A stretch of DNA of 26,139 bases. Source: CAYUMU01 sp964445985 (lineage in GTDB: Bacteria; Planctomycetota; Planctomycetia; Pirellulales; S012-138). Location: contig CAYUMU010000093.1 of the NCBI GenBank assembly GCA_964445985.1, positions 1 through 26,139 of the forward strand, given 5' to 3'. Every line of letters starts with the position of its first letter. Position 1 is the stretch's first letter. The notes under the pieces were generated by a model that saw only the letters and a list, made by a program, of their open reading frames with translations, was not told the DNA's origin and made no database searches. Below are positions 1-7,989 of the stretch, piece by piece. Position numbers and translations under genes: made by a program.

Positions 1-94
1 TGAACGACATGGCCGTGCCAGCCATGGCCGCGCCGCCAGCGACGTGCGACATGAAATGCCGGCGAGACATACCGCGGGGAGTGGTGAGTGTCAT
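1..94 (-). CDS. DUF1501 family protein, N-terminal fragment (cut by window edge)
   Basis: Only the first 31 codons are inside the window. The reading starts at the ATG complementary to 92-94 and runs off the left edge. The N-terminus carries a twin-arginine-like leader (MSRRHFMSHVAGG, then an Ala/Gly/Met-rich hydrophobic stretch), which is the usual beginning of planctomycete DUF1501 proteins. A clear ribosome binding site, AGGAG, lies 8 bases before the ATG on the minus strand. The gene follows the DUF1549 protein ending at 232, on the same strand with a 137-bp spacer. That order (DUF1549/DUF1553, then DUF1501) is the standard planctomycete pair. The role of DUF1501 proteins is not established; they are predicted exported proteins with a sulfatase/phosphatase-like fold. 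The family call rests on the leader plus the neighbour, because the diagnostic domain lies outside the window. Confidence 0.72.
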   Translation of the reverse strand, partial: MTLTTPRGMSRRHFMSHVAGGAAMAGTAMSF

Positions 95-178
95 AAAAAA
101 TACTCCTGAAGGTGGATGAATGTTTCGTTGAAGTTTTGTTGGTTGTGGTGTGTGGCGGACGTTGCTGCCCGCCACCTG

Positions 179-204
179 GTCGCCCGCAATCACGTGCGGG
201 CGAC
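179..204. repeat. Perfect hairpin between the DUF1549 and DUF1501 genes
   Basis: Ten-base stem GTCGCCCGCA (179-188) pairs with TGCGGGCGAC (195-204) around a 6-base loop. It lies in the 137-bp spacer, 28 bp downstream of the DUF1549 stop on the transcribed minus strand. No T-tract follows, so it is not a classical terminator. It could stabilise or process a shared transcript, or be a small intergenic repeat. A related string, CGCCCGCAA followed by TCACG, begins the hairpin block near 12494. Confidence 0.6.
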
Positions 205-231
205 TCGTAGCAAACGTTTCGGCAGCGCTGT

Positions 232-1914
232 TTAGTGCTGCAGGATGAACTCGTTGGAATTCAGTACGACCCAGAACACGTCTTGCAGCGCGGCGGTGGA
301 ATCACCACCCCGAGCTGTCCAGGCCGTTTGCGCCATGTTCATTTCAGCCCGAGCCGGGGTGCGGCCCAAAGCGGCCATGTACAGATAGCTGATCTTTTCG
401 CCATTGCTCATGCTGTTGCTGGCGAGGCGATTGATCAAGCTACCCTGTTCGGCACTGGTGGCCTTACGAATCAGGTCGCCGTTCCACATCATGAGGGTTT
501 GCGGAATGGTGCCATTGAAGGTGGTGGTTTCGTTATTCTCGTCGGTGCCGAAGGCCACGGAGAACTGTTGCAACCACTCCGACTTTTGCTTTTCCTGATC
601 CTCGTAGCTACCGCGGGTCTTGTGAGCCTCGGTGGCGACAATCAGCGATTCGTACAGCTGTTCGGCCGACATTTGGCGCATGTAGAAATGGCTGAACATG
701 GGGCGCTCGCCCATGTTCGGGTCGTCTTTGACGTTGCCCGAGGTGGTCTTGCTGCTGAGGCCATAAGCTTCAGAAAGCGTGATCCACTGGATGAGCTGCT
801 TGAGATCGTAACCGTAGGTGGCGAATTCGCGGCCCAGGCGGTCGAGCAATTCGGGGTGCGTGGGGCTGTTGTGCGGCCCCATGTCTTCGACAGGCTTGGT
901 GAAGCCATAGCCAAAGAAGTGCGACCACATGCGGTTGACCTGAGCCTGACCCAGGCTGGGCGATTGACGCACCAACTTGGCCAGCTCGGTGCGGCGGTTC
1001 ACTTCAGAAACGTAACCGCTGGGATCGATCTTGGTGCCATCCACAAAGGTGGGATAGGCCACCTTGAGCAGGCCGTTGCGAAGCTCGTAGTAAATCTCGG
1101 CTTCTTCGGGATCGCTACCTTCGCCAGCAAAATCTTCATCCACCAACCGCACCGTGGCGATTTCCCGACCTTGCATCGTGCGGATCGGTTTCACCTGGCG
1201 GAAGAAGGCGTTGAAGCCCCAGAACGAATCCTGCTTCCAATCGTTGAAGGGGTGATTGTGGCACTGGGTGCATTGCACTTGAATGCCCAAGAAGATTTGC
1301 GACACCTTGGCCGTGGCCGGGGTAGCTTGCTCTTGCAGGTTGTCGAGCAAGAAGTTCACCGCGCCGTTGTAGTCGGGCTCGCCCGGCGTGTTCGCGCCCT
1401 GGGCACTGATGATTTCAAACGCGAACTCATCGTACGGCTTGTTGGTAAGGAAGGTGCGGCGCAAGTACTGCTGCATGCCTTCGCGATTGACCATCGAACG
1501 ACGATCGGTGCCTCCGGTGCGGCCGATCAGTTGGTTGGTCCAAATCGTGGTCCAGTTGCGGGCGTACTCTTCGATGTATTGATCCGAGTACAGCAGCTTC
1601 TGAATCAGGCGGCGCTTCTTGTCTTTGTTCTTGTCGCCGGTGAATGCCTTGGTTTCTTCAACCGAGGCCGTGCGGCCCAACACGTCGAGGAACACCCGGC
1701 GAACCCATTCTTCGTCGGTGGCAGCCGCCGAGGGGGTAATGCCCTTGTCGGCCCAACCCTGACGGATGAGCTGATCAATGTATTCTGGTTTGTCACGGCT
1801 GGCTCCGGCATCGTCCGCGGCGATGCCTACAGCCGCGACCAGGAGCGCCGCATAAGCACTACCGGCCCAAACGGCCAGCAGCCTCGCGGTGCGGAAAGAC
1901 CCAAGATGCAACAT
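232..1914 (-). CDS. DUF1549/DUF1553 (PSCyt2/PSD1) domain protein, predicted exported
   Basis: A 560-residue protein if started at the ATG complementary to 1912-1914. I chose this start because a purine-rich GGAGAG site lies just upstream and the protein then opens with a normal signal peptide (LLAVWAGSAYAALLVAAVG). A longer in-frame start exists at 2061 but would bury the signal peptide. The DUF1549 part spans roughly residues 40-250 and holds a CTQCH motif at about 215-219, the CxxCH form that can bind haem c covalently, followed by NHPFNDW, typical of PSCyt2. The DUF1553 part follows, with NRMWSHFFGYGF, THPELLDRLGREF and DLKQLIQWITLSEAY. Such proteins are abundant in planctomycetes and usually paired with DUF1501, as here. 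The biochemical role is unknown; a haem-binding exported or membrane-associated protein is the usual inference. Confidence 0.92.
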   Translation of the reverse strand: MLHLGSFRTARLLAVWAGSAYAALLVAAVGIAADDAGASRDKPEYIDQLIRQGWADKGITPSAAATDEEWVRRVFLDVLGRTASVEETKAFTGDKNKDKKRRLIQKLLYSDQYIEEYARNWTTIWTNQLIGRTGGTDRRSMVNREGMQQYLRRTFLTNKPYDEFAFEIISAQGANTPGEPDYNGAVNFLLDNLQEQATPATAKVSQIFLGIQVQCTQCHNHPFNDWKQDSFWGFNAFFRQVKPIRTMQGREIATVRLVDEDFAGEGSDPEEAEIYYELRNGLLKVAYPTFVDGTKIDPSGYVSEVNRRTELAKLVRQSPSLGQAQVNRMWSHFFGYGFTKPVEDMGPHNSPTHPELLDRLGREFATYGYDLKQLIQWITLSEAYGLSSKTTSGNVKDDPNMGERPMFSHFYMRQMSAEQLYESLIVATEAHKTRGSYEDQEKQKSEWLQQFSVAFGTDENNETTTFNGTIPQTLMMWNGDLIRKATSAEQGSLINRLASNSMSNGEKISYLYMAALGRTPARAEMNMAQTAWTARGGDSTAALQDVFWVVLNSNEFILQH

Positions 1915-2162
1915 GACTCTGCTCTCCAAAAAACGACGTGGGGTACTCTGCTCCCCAGGGGAAGCGCCCAGAACGGGCGCACGCTGACGAGCGTTCATGG
2001 TAAGAAAACTGGGCAAGAAGTCAACAAAATATGGGGGGTTCGGACCAGTTCGTCGCGCCACATCCCCTCCATCGACCGCCAGCGGAATTCAGCTCGCCCA
2101 AAAGTTTTGCACAAATTCACTACCAGTGGCAGGCAGGATTGAGCGGCGAGCGTCGCCAGAAG

Positions 2163-2179
2163 TGTTGCGTTTCGCAACA
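2163..2179. promoter_or_regulatory. Palindrome TGTTGCG-TTT-CGCAACA with a third half-site, upstream of the DUF1549 gene
   Basis: A perfect 7-bp inverted repeat with a 3-base centre (2163-2169 and 2173-2179) lies about 250 bp upstream of the chosen DUF1549 start. A further copy of the half-site, GCAACA, occurs at 2207-2212. Three half-sites within 50 bp suit a transcription-factor operator, but the distance from the gene is large and no matching -35/-10 pair could be fixed on the minus strand. The pattern is certain; its function is inferred. Confidence 0.35.
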
Positions 2180-2218
2180 TGTGTTTCATTTTGATGCAGG
2201 CATTTTGCAACAGTCGAA

Positions 2219-2251
2219 TTGGGGGCTCCCATGATGATGGGCAGCCCCCAA
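2219..2251. repeat. Strong two-part hairpin in the 1915-2520 intergenic region
   Basis: Outer stem TTGGGGGCT (2219-2227) pairs with AGCCCCCAA (2243-2251). Inner stem CCCAT (2228-2232) pairs with ATGGG (2237-2241) around GATG, with one bulged C at 2242. There is no T-tract on either side, so an intrinsic terminator is not supported. It sits between the metallophosphoesterase gene (end 2521) and the DUF1549 gene (start 1914), both minus. Apart from this hairpin and the palindrome at 2163, I see no gene in the roughly 600 bp between those two genes. Confidence 0.5.
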
Positions 2252-2520
2252 CTCGTTTGAACGCGAAAGCCGACTCTCAACCGAGCCCAGGGTACTGGCT
2301 CTTCTCCGGTCCAGCCCCAGCTTTTAGCCGCTTTCTACGTTACACCACGCCTGTTGCGGGACGTGGGCCTATGCCTCTTCTGATACCGGCCCCGACATGG
2401 GACAGCTTCTTCCAACCTGTGTTCCTAGCAGAAGTTGGCGAAGCCATTCCAGAAGGCTTATGGTTCTAAGCAATTCGCGTGCCAAAGCTGGTGGCTGGGG
2501 ATTGGTGGGGGGGCTGTGTT

Positions 2521-3321
2521 TTATTCTCGGGTGAGGAATTCTTGGAGCTGGGGGTGCCGGTACTGGGCGCCGCCGGTTAGCACCTTCAGATTGGGTAAAA
2601 TTTGGGCTTTGCCCGAGCTGTGGGTATGGCCGCAGAGCACGGTAAGCTGGCGGTCGGGCCGAGCCTGCATGACTTCCATCAAGGCTTCCCCCAGGGCGAT
2701 ACAGCAAAAATGGGGCGCCCAATCGTCGTCCGAAATCTTGCCATTGTGCCAGCACGCCTGGCGAAACGGCGGAACGTGTGTCAGGAACACGGCCTCGGAA
2801 TGCTCTTCGAGGGCTTCCGGCAGCACGGCCCTGGCATGCTCGGCCGCTTCATCGCCGAGCGCATTGAGTTGCCGCAGACGGTCGTCCCAGGGGCGTTCCG
2901 ATAACTCTTCAATCAAGAAATAGTCGTTGAGCATGATGGTGCTGCTAAAGAAGTCGGCCGCCCTGCCATCGCCCCAACCATCGTGCCCCACCAACGCCAG
3001 CCGCGGAGAAAGGGAGATGTAGCCGGATTCCGTAAGATAAGTGAGCCGGGGGTTCTGTTCCGCGAATGCGGCCACCGCTGCCCGAACCTCGCGGATGGAG
3101 CCGCGGTAGAAATCGTGATTGCCCAGCACAAAGTAAATCGGCAGATTCACGGCCGCCACCATCTGCCGCAGATAGTCGGCCACATCGATCGATTCAGAAA
3201 TATCGCCCCCCAGCAGCACGGCATCGGCGCCGCTGGCCGCCACTTTGGCCCACAGCGCCAGCACATCGCCGGGCTCGACAAAGTTCAAATGCACATCGGT
3301 TAGCCAGGCAAGCTTGGTCAT
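2521..3321 (-). CDS. Metallophosphoesterase (calcineurin-like)
   Basis: A 266-residue protein with the full set of two-metal calcineurin-like motifs: D-x-H at residues 9-11 (TDVHLN), GGD at 38-40, GNHD at 67-70, a THVPP histidine in the middle, and GHTH at about 231-234. Enzymes of this superfamily hydrolyse phosphomonoesters or phosphodiesters, including nucleic acids, cyclic nucleotides and phosphoproteins; nothing here fixes the substrate. There is no signal peptide or membrane segment, so it is probably cytoplasmic. The start is the ATG complementary to 3319-3321, preceded on the minus strand by a C-run with no Shine-Dalgarno match. Starting at this Met places the first metal motif normally at residue 9. 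It follows the DUF1559 gene by 96 bp on the same strand and may be co-transcribed with it, although no functional link is obvious. Confidence 0.9.
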   Translation of the reverse strand: MTKLAWLTDVHLNFVEPGDVLALWAKVAASGADAVLLGGDISESIDVADYLRQMVAAVNLPIYFVLGNHDFYRGSIREVRAAVAAFAEQNPRLTYLTESGYISLSPRLALVGHDGWGDGRAADFFSSTIMLNDYFLIEELSERPWDDRLRQLNALGDEAAEHARAVLPEALEEHSEAVFLTHVPPFRQACWHNGKISDDDWAPHFCCIALGEALMEVMQARPDRQLTVLCGHTHSSGKAQILPNLKVLTGGAQYRHPQLQEFLTRE

Positions 3322-3417
3322 GGGGGGGGCGGGCGACGGGTAAGAGCAGCAGGGAGTTCGCGCGGCATCGCCAGGCGATGGCCGAACACGGCCGAGTCGC
3401 CTGCGGGGGGGAAGGCA

Positions 3418-4458
3418 TTATTCCAGATTGATCGGCAACCCATCGTGCCGATTGCCCAAGCGGCGGTGCGTTTCCACATCGAGCCCAAACCGCACCGGTC
3501 GCACCGAGCCATCGAGAAACCCAAACAGGCAGCCAATCGGATGGGCGCTGCCGAACAGGTTGCGGTCAGAAAAGCCTGGGGTATCTCGCACCGGCGGGCC
3601 GGAGGCGGGCCAGCATACGCGGCTGGTGTCGTCGTTGGCGCCATGGAAGATGCTTTCCTTGTCGCCCACGCCGGCGCCGTCCATGTAGTGTTCGGGATCG
3701 AGGTTTTTTTCCCCCACGGCGTAGGTATAGGTATCGCCGTCGGTAACCTGGCCGTGCGTCACGTTGCTGCGCTGGAAGATAATGCCGGTGGCGTCGCGAA
3801 CTTCGCCCTGCGAAGCCCACCAGGCAGGGTCCGACCCGTTGGCAAACGACAGCGGCTGAAAGAACGACCGCGAAATGCCCGCCGAGTTGGGGTCGTTGTG
3901 ATCGCCAGCGCAGGCCGCGTAGTCGCTCTTGTTCACGTTGCCCGTGATGTTCGGAATCAATTCATCGTTGGTGCAAGGATAGGCGGCCGGGGGACGGCGG
4001 CTAGGGCAGTAAAAGACTTCGACCGGCGTTTTCACCAGAACCTGGGTGCTCACGTCGGCGCCGTACAGCGAGCTCTGATCCATTAGCGGCAAGATGGGGT
4101 AGATCCACGAGCCCGACTGAAGATCGCGTTCCAAGCTGGGAGTGGGGGGCCACATCCAACCCCAGCCGGCCGAAGGATAGAAGCCATTGCGTTCTTCGTA
4201 AATTTGTAGCGACAGCACAATCTGCCGGATATTGCCGCGACAGCGGGCAGCCCTGGCCGACTCGCGCGCCGCCTGAATGGCCGGCAGCAACAGCGCGATC
4301 AGCAAGGCAATGATCGCAATGACCACGAGCAACTCAATGAGCGTGAAGCCGCGGAAACGCGCGGAACGCGCCGCCGAAGTGGGTGCGGGAACATCCCGCT
4401 CGAAAGGGCCACAACCCCTGGCGGCCAACCCGAGCGCGCGTGCGACGATCGCAATCAT
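3418..4458 (-). CDS. DUF1559 family prepilin-like protein (type II secretion/pilin-type N-terminus)
   Basis: A 346-residue protein. A long, partly basic leader ends at Gly37, followed by the type IV prepilin motif FTLIELLVVIAIIALLIALL with Glu at position +5 of the mature protein. A prepilin peptidase would cut after Gly37 and the hydrophobic helix would anchor the protein. LPAIQAARESARAARC then leads into the DUF1559 domain, which ends with the family's C-terminal H-x(n)-DG signature (HPIGCLFGFLDGSVRPV). DUF1559 proteins are expanded to dozens of copies in planctomycetes and are thought to be pseudopilin-like surface or periplasmic proteins of unknown function. The 37-residue leader is long for a prepilin. 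The next downstream Met falls after the motif, so the upstream start is retained. The ribosome binding site is weak (GGGAG about 8 bases from the ATG). Confidence 0.92.
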   Translation of the reverse strand: MIAIVARALGLAARGCGPFERDVPAPTSAARSARFRGFTLIELLVVIAIIALLIALLLPAIQAARESARAARCRGNIRQIVLSLQIYEERNGFYPSAGWGWMWPPTPSLERDLQSGSWIYPILPLMDQSSLYGADVSTQVLVKTPVEVFYCPSRRPPAAYPCTNDELIPNITGNVNKSDYAACAGDHNDPNSAGISRSFFQPLSFANGSDPAWWASQGEVRDATGIIFQRSNVTHGQVTDGDTYTYAVGEKNLDPEHYMDGAGVGDKESIFHGANDDTSRVCWPASGPPVRDTPGFSDRNLFGSAHPIGCLFGFLDGSVRPVRFGLDVETHRRLGNRHDGLPINLE

Positions 4459-5007
4459 GGCCCCTGGCTCCCGTACGGATGCGTGCGGTGGATGCGAACG
4501 ATACCAACAACGATTCGCCAGTCACGAAGTTGATTTTAGAAGAAGCCCCGGCCTCCCGCCAGCCAGTAGGCATTTCGAAGCTGAAAGCAAGCATTTTCCC
4601 AGCAACCCCGCGCAGAGCAGTTGGCCATGAATCACGATGACACGGCGGGCTTCGATGGGAGAAGCGATAACCGCGCTTTCGTGCCCTGTTTCCTGCCGGC
4701 GGACTGCCGAGAGGCGGGTTTGTCGGCTCCGTGACGGGCTAATCCTTGGGGAAATTTCGGGATATAATGGATGATGATCAGGCCGGGAAAGGGTGCTGCA
4801 GCTTGCCTGGGAATCTTAACCCGATGTTGTGTGGCTGCTCATCGAAGACGACAGCCTGGTCGAGTTCGGTGATGCTTTGAATAATTGGGCGTGGGTCCCT
4901 TACTCCAACGTGCGATCCCATGTGGATCAGACTCGCCAAAGAATCATGCCCCGACTGCTTGTAACTCCGCAATCCGAACTCCCCACTCCGAACTCCGCAT
5001 TAACGCC
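4459..5007. other. Intergenic region between divergent genes
   Basis: About 550 bp between the DUF1559 gene (minus) and the M14 deacylase gene (plus). A perfect TATAAT at 4763-4768 on the plus strand could be a -10 box, but I find no acceptable -35 at 15-19 bp. The plus-strand stretch 4829-4960 is open from a GTG and reads like weak coding sequence, but it has no ribosome binding site and no recognisable family, so it is not called. The right end is the 7-bp repeat listed separately. Confidence 0.4.
4963..4997. repeat. Heptamer tandem repeat (consensus AACTCCG), five units
   Basis: Units run every 7 bases: AACTCCG, CAATCCG, AACTCCC, CACTCCG, AACTCCG. They end 10 bases before the start codon of the M14 deacylase gene, where the ribosome binding site would normally be. 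The same heptamer occurs in three units at 15400-15420, just beyond the stop of the acyltransferase gene. This suggests a dispersed family of short tandem repeats at gene boundaries. Confidence 0.8.
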
Positions 5008-5964
5008 ATGTCTGAACTCATTCGCATCAAGGGCATGGCCGTGGAACCGGGGCGGCGGCAACGGTTTGACTTGCCGGTTTCGCGATTGCCGACCCAAACC
5101 TGGTTGTCATTGCCGGTGGAGGTGGTCAACGGGGCGCGTTCAGGGCCGCATCTGTGGTTGAGCGCCGCGGTGCACGGCGACGAGCTGAATGGCGTGGAGA
5201 TCATTCGCCGCGTGCTGCAAAAGCTCGATCCCCGCGACCTGGCCGGAGCGGTGATTGCCGTGCCGATCGTGAACGTGTTCGGCTTTATCAACCAAAGCCG
5301 GTACTTGCCCGACCGCCGCGATTTGAACCGCAGCTTTCCCGGCTCGGCGTCCGGCTCGATGGCCGCGCGGCTGGCGCACCTGTTCATGACCGAAGTCGTG
5401 CAGCAATGCCAATACGGCATCGATCTGCATACCGGCAGCCAGCATCGCAGCAACCTGCCGCAAATCAGGGCCAACTTCCGCGACCCCGAAACCCTTCGCT
5501 GCGCCGAGGCCTTCGCTCCACCCGTGCTGTTGCACTCCGAACTTCGCGACGGTTCACTCCGCCAGGCGGCGGCCCAACGGCAGTGCCATGTGTTGCTGTA
5601 CGAAGCCGGCGAGCCCATGCGATTTGACGAGGAAGCCATCGACTTGGGCGTGCGCGGCGTGCTGCGGGTGATGGCCGCCCTGGGCATGGGCAAGCATCAC
5701 CCCCGCCCTCGCTACAAGCCGCAACGGTTTGAGCAAACCACCTGGATTCGCGCTCGCCGTTCCGGCATCTTGCGGCTGCAGGTCAAGTTGGGCGAAACGG
5801 TCGAGCCCCACCAGGTGCTGGGGTTCATTGCCGACGCATTTGGAGAAAACTCGTCCCCCGTCCGCGCGCCGCAGCGGGGCCTGGTGATCGGGGTCAACAA
5901 CAACCCCCTGGTCAGCCGGGGCGAAGCGCTCGTGATGCAGGCACTATTGCCCGACGGCGAATAA
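5008..5964 (+). CDS. Succinylglutamate desuccinylase/aspartoacylase family zinc deacylase (M14-like)
   Basis: A 318-residue protein if started at ATG 5008. A longer start at 4885 would translate the heptamer repeat and gives no family-like sequence, so it was rejected. The AstE/AspA-type metal site is present: HGDE (His56, Glu59), then IDLHTG (His141), with YEAGE (Glu199) as the likely catalytic glutamate. DRRDLNRSFPG near residue 102 carries the substrate-binding Arg/Asn pair of this family. The C-terminal part (about 245-318) looks like the small beta domain of the family. Members remove acyl groups from N-acylated amino acids or similar amides in the cytoplasm; the substrate here cannot be read from sequence. 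No arginine-catabolism genes lie nearby, so a role in that pathway is not supported. No clear Shine-Dalgarno precedes the ATG. Confidence 0.88.
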   Translation: MSELIRIKGMAVEPGRRQRFDLPVSRLPTQTWLSLPVEVVNGARSGPHLWLSAAVHGDELNGVEIIRRVLQKLDPRDLAGAVIAVPIVNVFGFINQSRYLPDRRDLNRSFPGSASGSMAARLAHLFMTEVVQQCQYGIDLHTGSQHRSNLPQIRANFRDPETLRCAEAFAPPVLLHSELRDGSLRQAAAQRQCHVLLYEAGEPMRFDEEAIDLGVRGVLRVMAALGMGKHHPRPRYKPQRFEQTTWIRARRSGILRLQVKLGETVEPHQVLGFIADAFGENSSPVRAPQRGLVIGVNNNPLVSRGEALVMQALLPDGE

Positions 5965-5989
5965 CCCAGTGCCCAATAACCCAGTGCCC
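5960..5989. repeat. 15-bp perfect tandem duplication across a stop codon
   Basis: AATAACCCAGTGCCC occurs twice in direct tandem (5960-5974 and 5975-5989). The first copy includes the TAA stop of the M14 deacylase gene (5962-5964). It lies in the 125-bp gap between convergent genes and looks like a minimal member of a short-repeat family. Confidence 0.85.
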
Positions 5990-6089
5990 AAGCTTGCAAG
6001 GGCGTCCCGCCCGTGAATGGGCCAATGATCCAAGCAACCGGCCGTTCATGCCAACCCGCGTAGCGTTCCTCTTGGCCGAGACGGCCAAG

Positions 6090-7613
6090 CTACTGCGAAG
6101 AAGCCTGCGCCGAAGCGGCCGATTCAATGCGGTTTTGCAGCCGGAACTGTTCTTCGGCCAGCAGGGCCGCCCATTCTTGATTTTGCTTTTCGAGCTGGTC
6201 GATCTGTTCTTGCAGCTCGGCATGTTGCTCTTCCAAATCGGCCACGTGGTCCGACACAAATTGGGCTTCTTCGGTCAACAAGTTCCGTTCGGCCGTTAGC
6301 TTTTGCACGTGTTGTTGCAGCTTGACGTTGTGGGCTTCCGCCAGGGTCGCGGCGTTCTGGGCCTGCACCCGGTCGGCCAGCATCGCGCGAATTTTGTCGT
6401 CGAGCACTGGCGAGGCCCGATAAAAGTCGTTGAAAATTTGGGTATAGTCGCGGCGCGGACGCTGATAACGCCGCTCCATTTCGTCTACCAGCCCCATCCC
6501 CTTGAGGGTCTCCACCACCTCGGCCGAAATCCAGGCTTCCTGGCCCTCGGTCACCAGCCGGGTAACATCCACGCGGCGGCCCGGATCGGCTTCATTGGTG
6601 AAGTCGCGAATCTGCATTTGAGCCAGGGCCTGTTGATCCACGCCCGGATCGCCAAAGTTCTTTTTGAATCGCACCCGCACTTGCACCTCTTCCAGGGGCG
6701 CTTCGGCATCGGGGGCCGCGCCGTGCTTGAGATATTCGTTGAGCGCCAAGCTGCGAATCGTGGTGCGCAACTGCGCCATTTCGGGGCTCATCATTTGCAC
6801 GTTGGCCGCCGGGAACCGGTTGAGCAATTCATCTTGCGGAATCTCGGCAAACCGCTCGTAAGAATCACCCGGCATCACCTGGTACAACGCCCAAGGGCCC
6901 GAGCTATTGGCCAGGCGTTGCATCGAGCGCACCATGAAGGCCAATTGCCCAATCTCAAACTGGGCCGCCAGCTTTTGGCCTTCGTCCAGTTGCGGAGAAT
7001 TGGCGATGCCATCGCGAAGCGTATTGATGCCGTCGGCCAGTTGGGGCAGATTGGCGGCATCGGCCGCGGCTGTCAGGCTGGTGACGTCGGCCCCTTGAAT
7101 CCGTTGGATCTGAGCCTTCACGTCGGCGATGGTGTACTTATGCAGCCACTCGAGCGTGACATTCGCGGCCTGGCCGTTCGGGTCGGGGGGGGCCGAGGCC
7201 GTGACCGAAAACTCGCCCAGATAGCCGCGATTGCCCAGCGCGGGGTCGTCGCTGGTTTCAAAAACATGCACGATGGTGCCCACGGGCAATTCGGGGGGAT
7301 CGGGAAATCCGGTTCGAATCTGCACAATGCCCGTTTGCAGATCCACGCTGCGAGGCTGGCAACCCGTCCAAACCCGGCCGCGATCGAAGTAGACCATTGT
7401 TTGTTCGGTCTTGAGATCGCGAATGCTGGGCTCGGTCTCCGAACCCTCGCGCAGCGCGAGCACCTCGGCTTCAACCCGATCCACCGCCACCGCGTAGCGG
7501 TTATAGACGTCGCGGTACGCCGACCACGTTTTCAGGGCGCGCGACGACGCCCACAAAAAGCCGCAAGCGGCAAAAATGACAAATCCTAGCAATATCTTGC
7601 TTAATAAGCTCAT
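6090..7613 (-). CDS. Membrane-anchored coiled-coil protein of unknown function
   Basis: A 507-residue protein with one N-terminal membrane helix (about residues 5-23, LLSKILLGFVIFAACGFLWA), so it is probably anchored with the bulk outside the cytoplasm. Residues about 60-150 look beta-rich (VYFDRGRVWTGCQP, TIVHVFETSDDP, GYLGEFSVTA). The middle is helical, and the last 95 or so residues form a strong heptad coiled coil (AELQEQIDQLEKQNQEWAAL) ending in an Ala/Ser/Gln tail. The start has a strong GGAGG site about 5 bases upstream. It is transcribed away from the TolC-like gene at 7990 across a 376-bp shared upstream region. I do not recognise the family; the layout suggests a periplasmic scaffold or adaptor, perhaps like the long-helix partners of efflux or secretion systems, but no HlyD signature is seen. 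Confidence 0.85.
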   Translation of the reverse strand: MSLLSKILLGFVIFAACGFLWASSRALKTWSAYRDVYNRYAVAVDRVEAEVLALREGSETEPSIRDLKTEQTMVYFDRGRVWTGCQPRSVDLQTGIVQIRTGFPDPPELPVGTIVHVFETSDDPALGNRGYLGEFSVTASAPPDPNGQAANVTLEWLHKYTIADVKAQIQRIQGADVTSLTAAADAANLPQLADGINTLRDGIANSPQLDEGQKLAAQFEIGQLAFMVRSMQRLANSSGPWALYQVMPGDSYERFAEIPQDELLNRFPAANVQMMSPEMAQLRTTIRSLALNEYLKHGAAPDAEAPLEEVQVRVRFKKNFGDPGVDQQALAQMQIRDFTNEADPGRRVDVTRLVTEGQEAWISAEVVETLKGMGLVDEMERRYQRPRRDYTQIFNDFYRASPVLDDKIRAMLADRVQAQNAATLAEAHNVKLQQHVQKLTAERNLLTEEAQFVSDHVADLEEQHAELQEQIDQLEKQNQEWAALLAEEQFRLQNRIESAASAQASSQ

Positions 7614-7989
7614 CCCGCCTCCTTCGGCGCGTAGAGACGAGCGGATGAGGCTCCCTCAAATCCGCGGTAACAAATCGATCATAGGCAGCCCTGGAAGGGG
7701 TGTCAAGAAATTCCGGATGGGCAGCCCTGAACTCCAAGCCATTTATAAATCTACACTTCCGCCGCATGGTCGGCAAAGTCGCCGCAATCGTTAAAACCTC
7801 TCAAGTCCGCGCCGCTTTCCAGCCGAATTGGTAACCGTTGCCCTACTCTGCGCGAACGGCGCCGGCTAGCGGGAATACCCTACCAGAAAATGTGATCCAC
7901 GCTTTCTGGCAGCCGTGTTTCCGCGGCCGTGAAGTCAGGACGATGCCTCGCAGCCGCCCCTACTACTTCCCCAATGATACGCCACGAAG
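7614..7989. promoter_or_regulatory. Shared upstream region of the coiled-coil protein and the TolC-like gene
   Basis: The region contains a symmetrical TTTATAAA at 7742-7749 that could serve as a -10 on either strand, although no good -35 is spaced correctly. There is a direct repeat GGCAGCCCTG at 7684-7693 and 7720-7729, 36 bp apart. An inverted repeat CCAGAAA/TTTCTGG lies at 7883-7889 and 7903-7909, about 80 bp before the TolC-like start. These could be operator sites for divergent control. I see no gene here. Confidence 0.3.

Noticed and set aside
235..2142. A 635-codon open frame on the plus strand opposite the DUF1549 gene
   Set aside because: It is antisense to a well-recognised family, with His/Leu/Val-rich low-information sequence typical of antisense frames in high-GC DNA. 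The same applies to other long antisense frames, such as 6303-7589, 8611-10122, 16545-18290 and 20959-22578.
2127..2145. TGGCAG...TTGAG resembling a sigma-54 promoter
   Set aside because: The spacing between the GG and the downstream element is one base too long, the GC doublet is absent, and the orientation (plus) does not face a gene.
1995..2210. A 71-codon minus-strand frame with a hydrophobic N-terminus upstream of the DUF1549 gene
   Set aside because: The hydrophobic part is short, no ribosome binding site was seen, and the palindrome at 2163-2179 lies inside it; chance is more likely.
4763..4768. Perfect TATAAT box upstream of the M14 deacylase
   Set aside because: There is no acceptable -35 at 15-19 bp, and it is 240 bp from the start, so it is not called as a promoter on its own.
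4829..5161. Possible small plus-strand gene starting at a GTG before the M14 deacylase
   Set aside because: It has no ribosome binding site or recognisable family, it runs through the heptamer repeat, and it overlaps the real gene in another frame.
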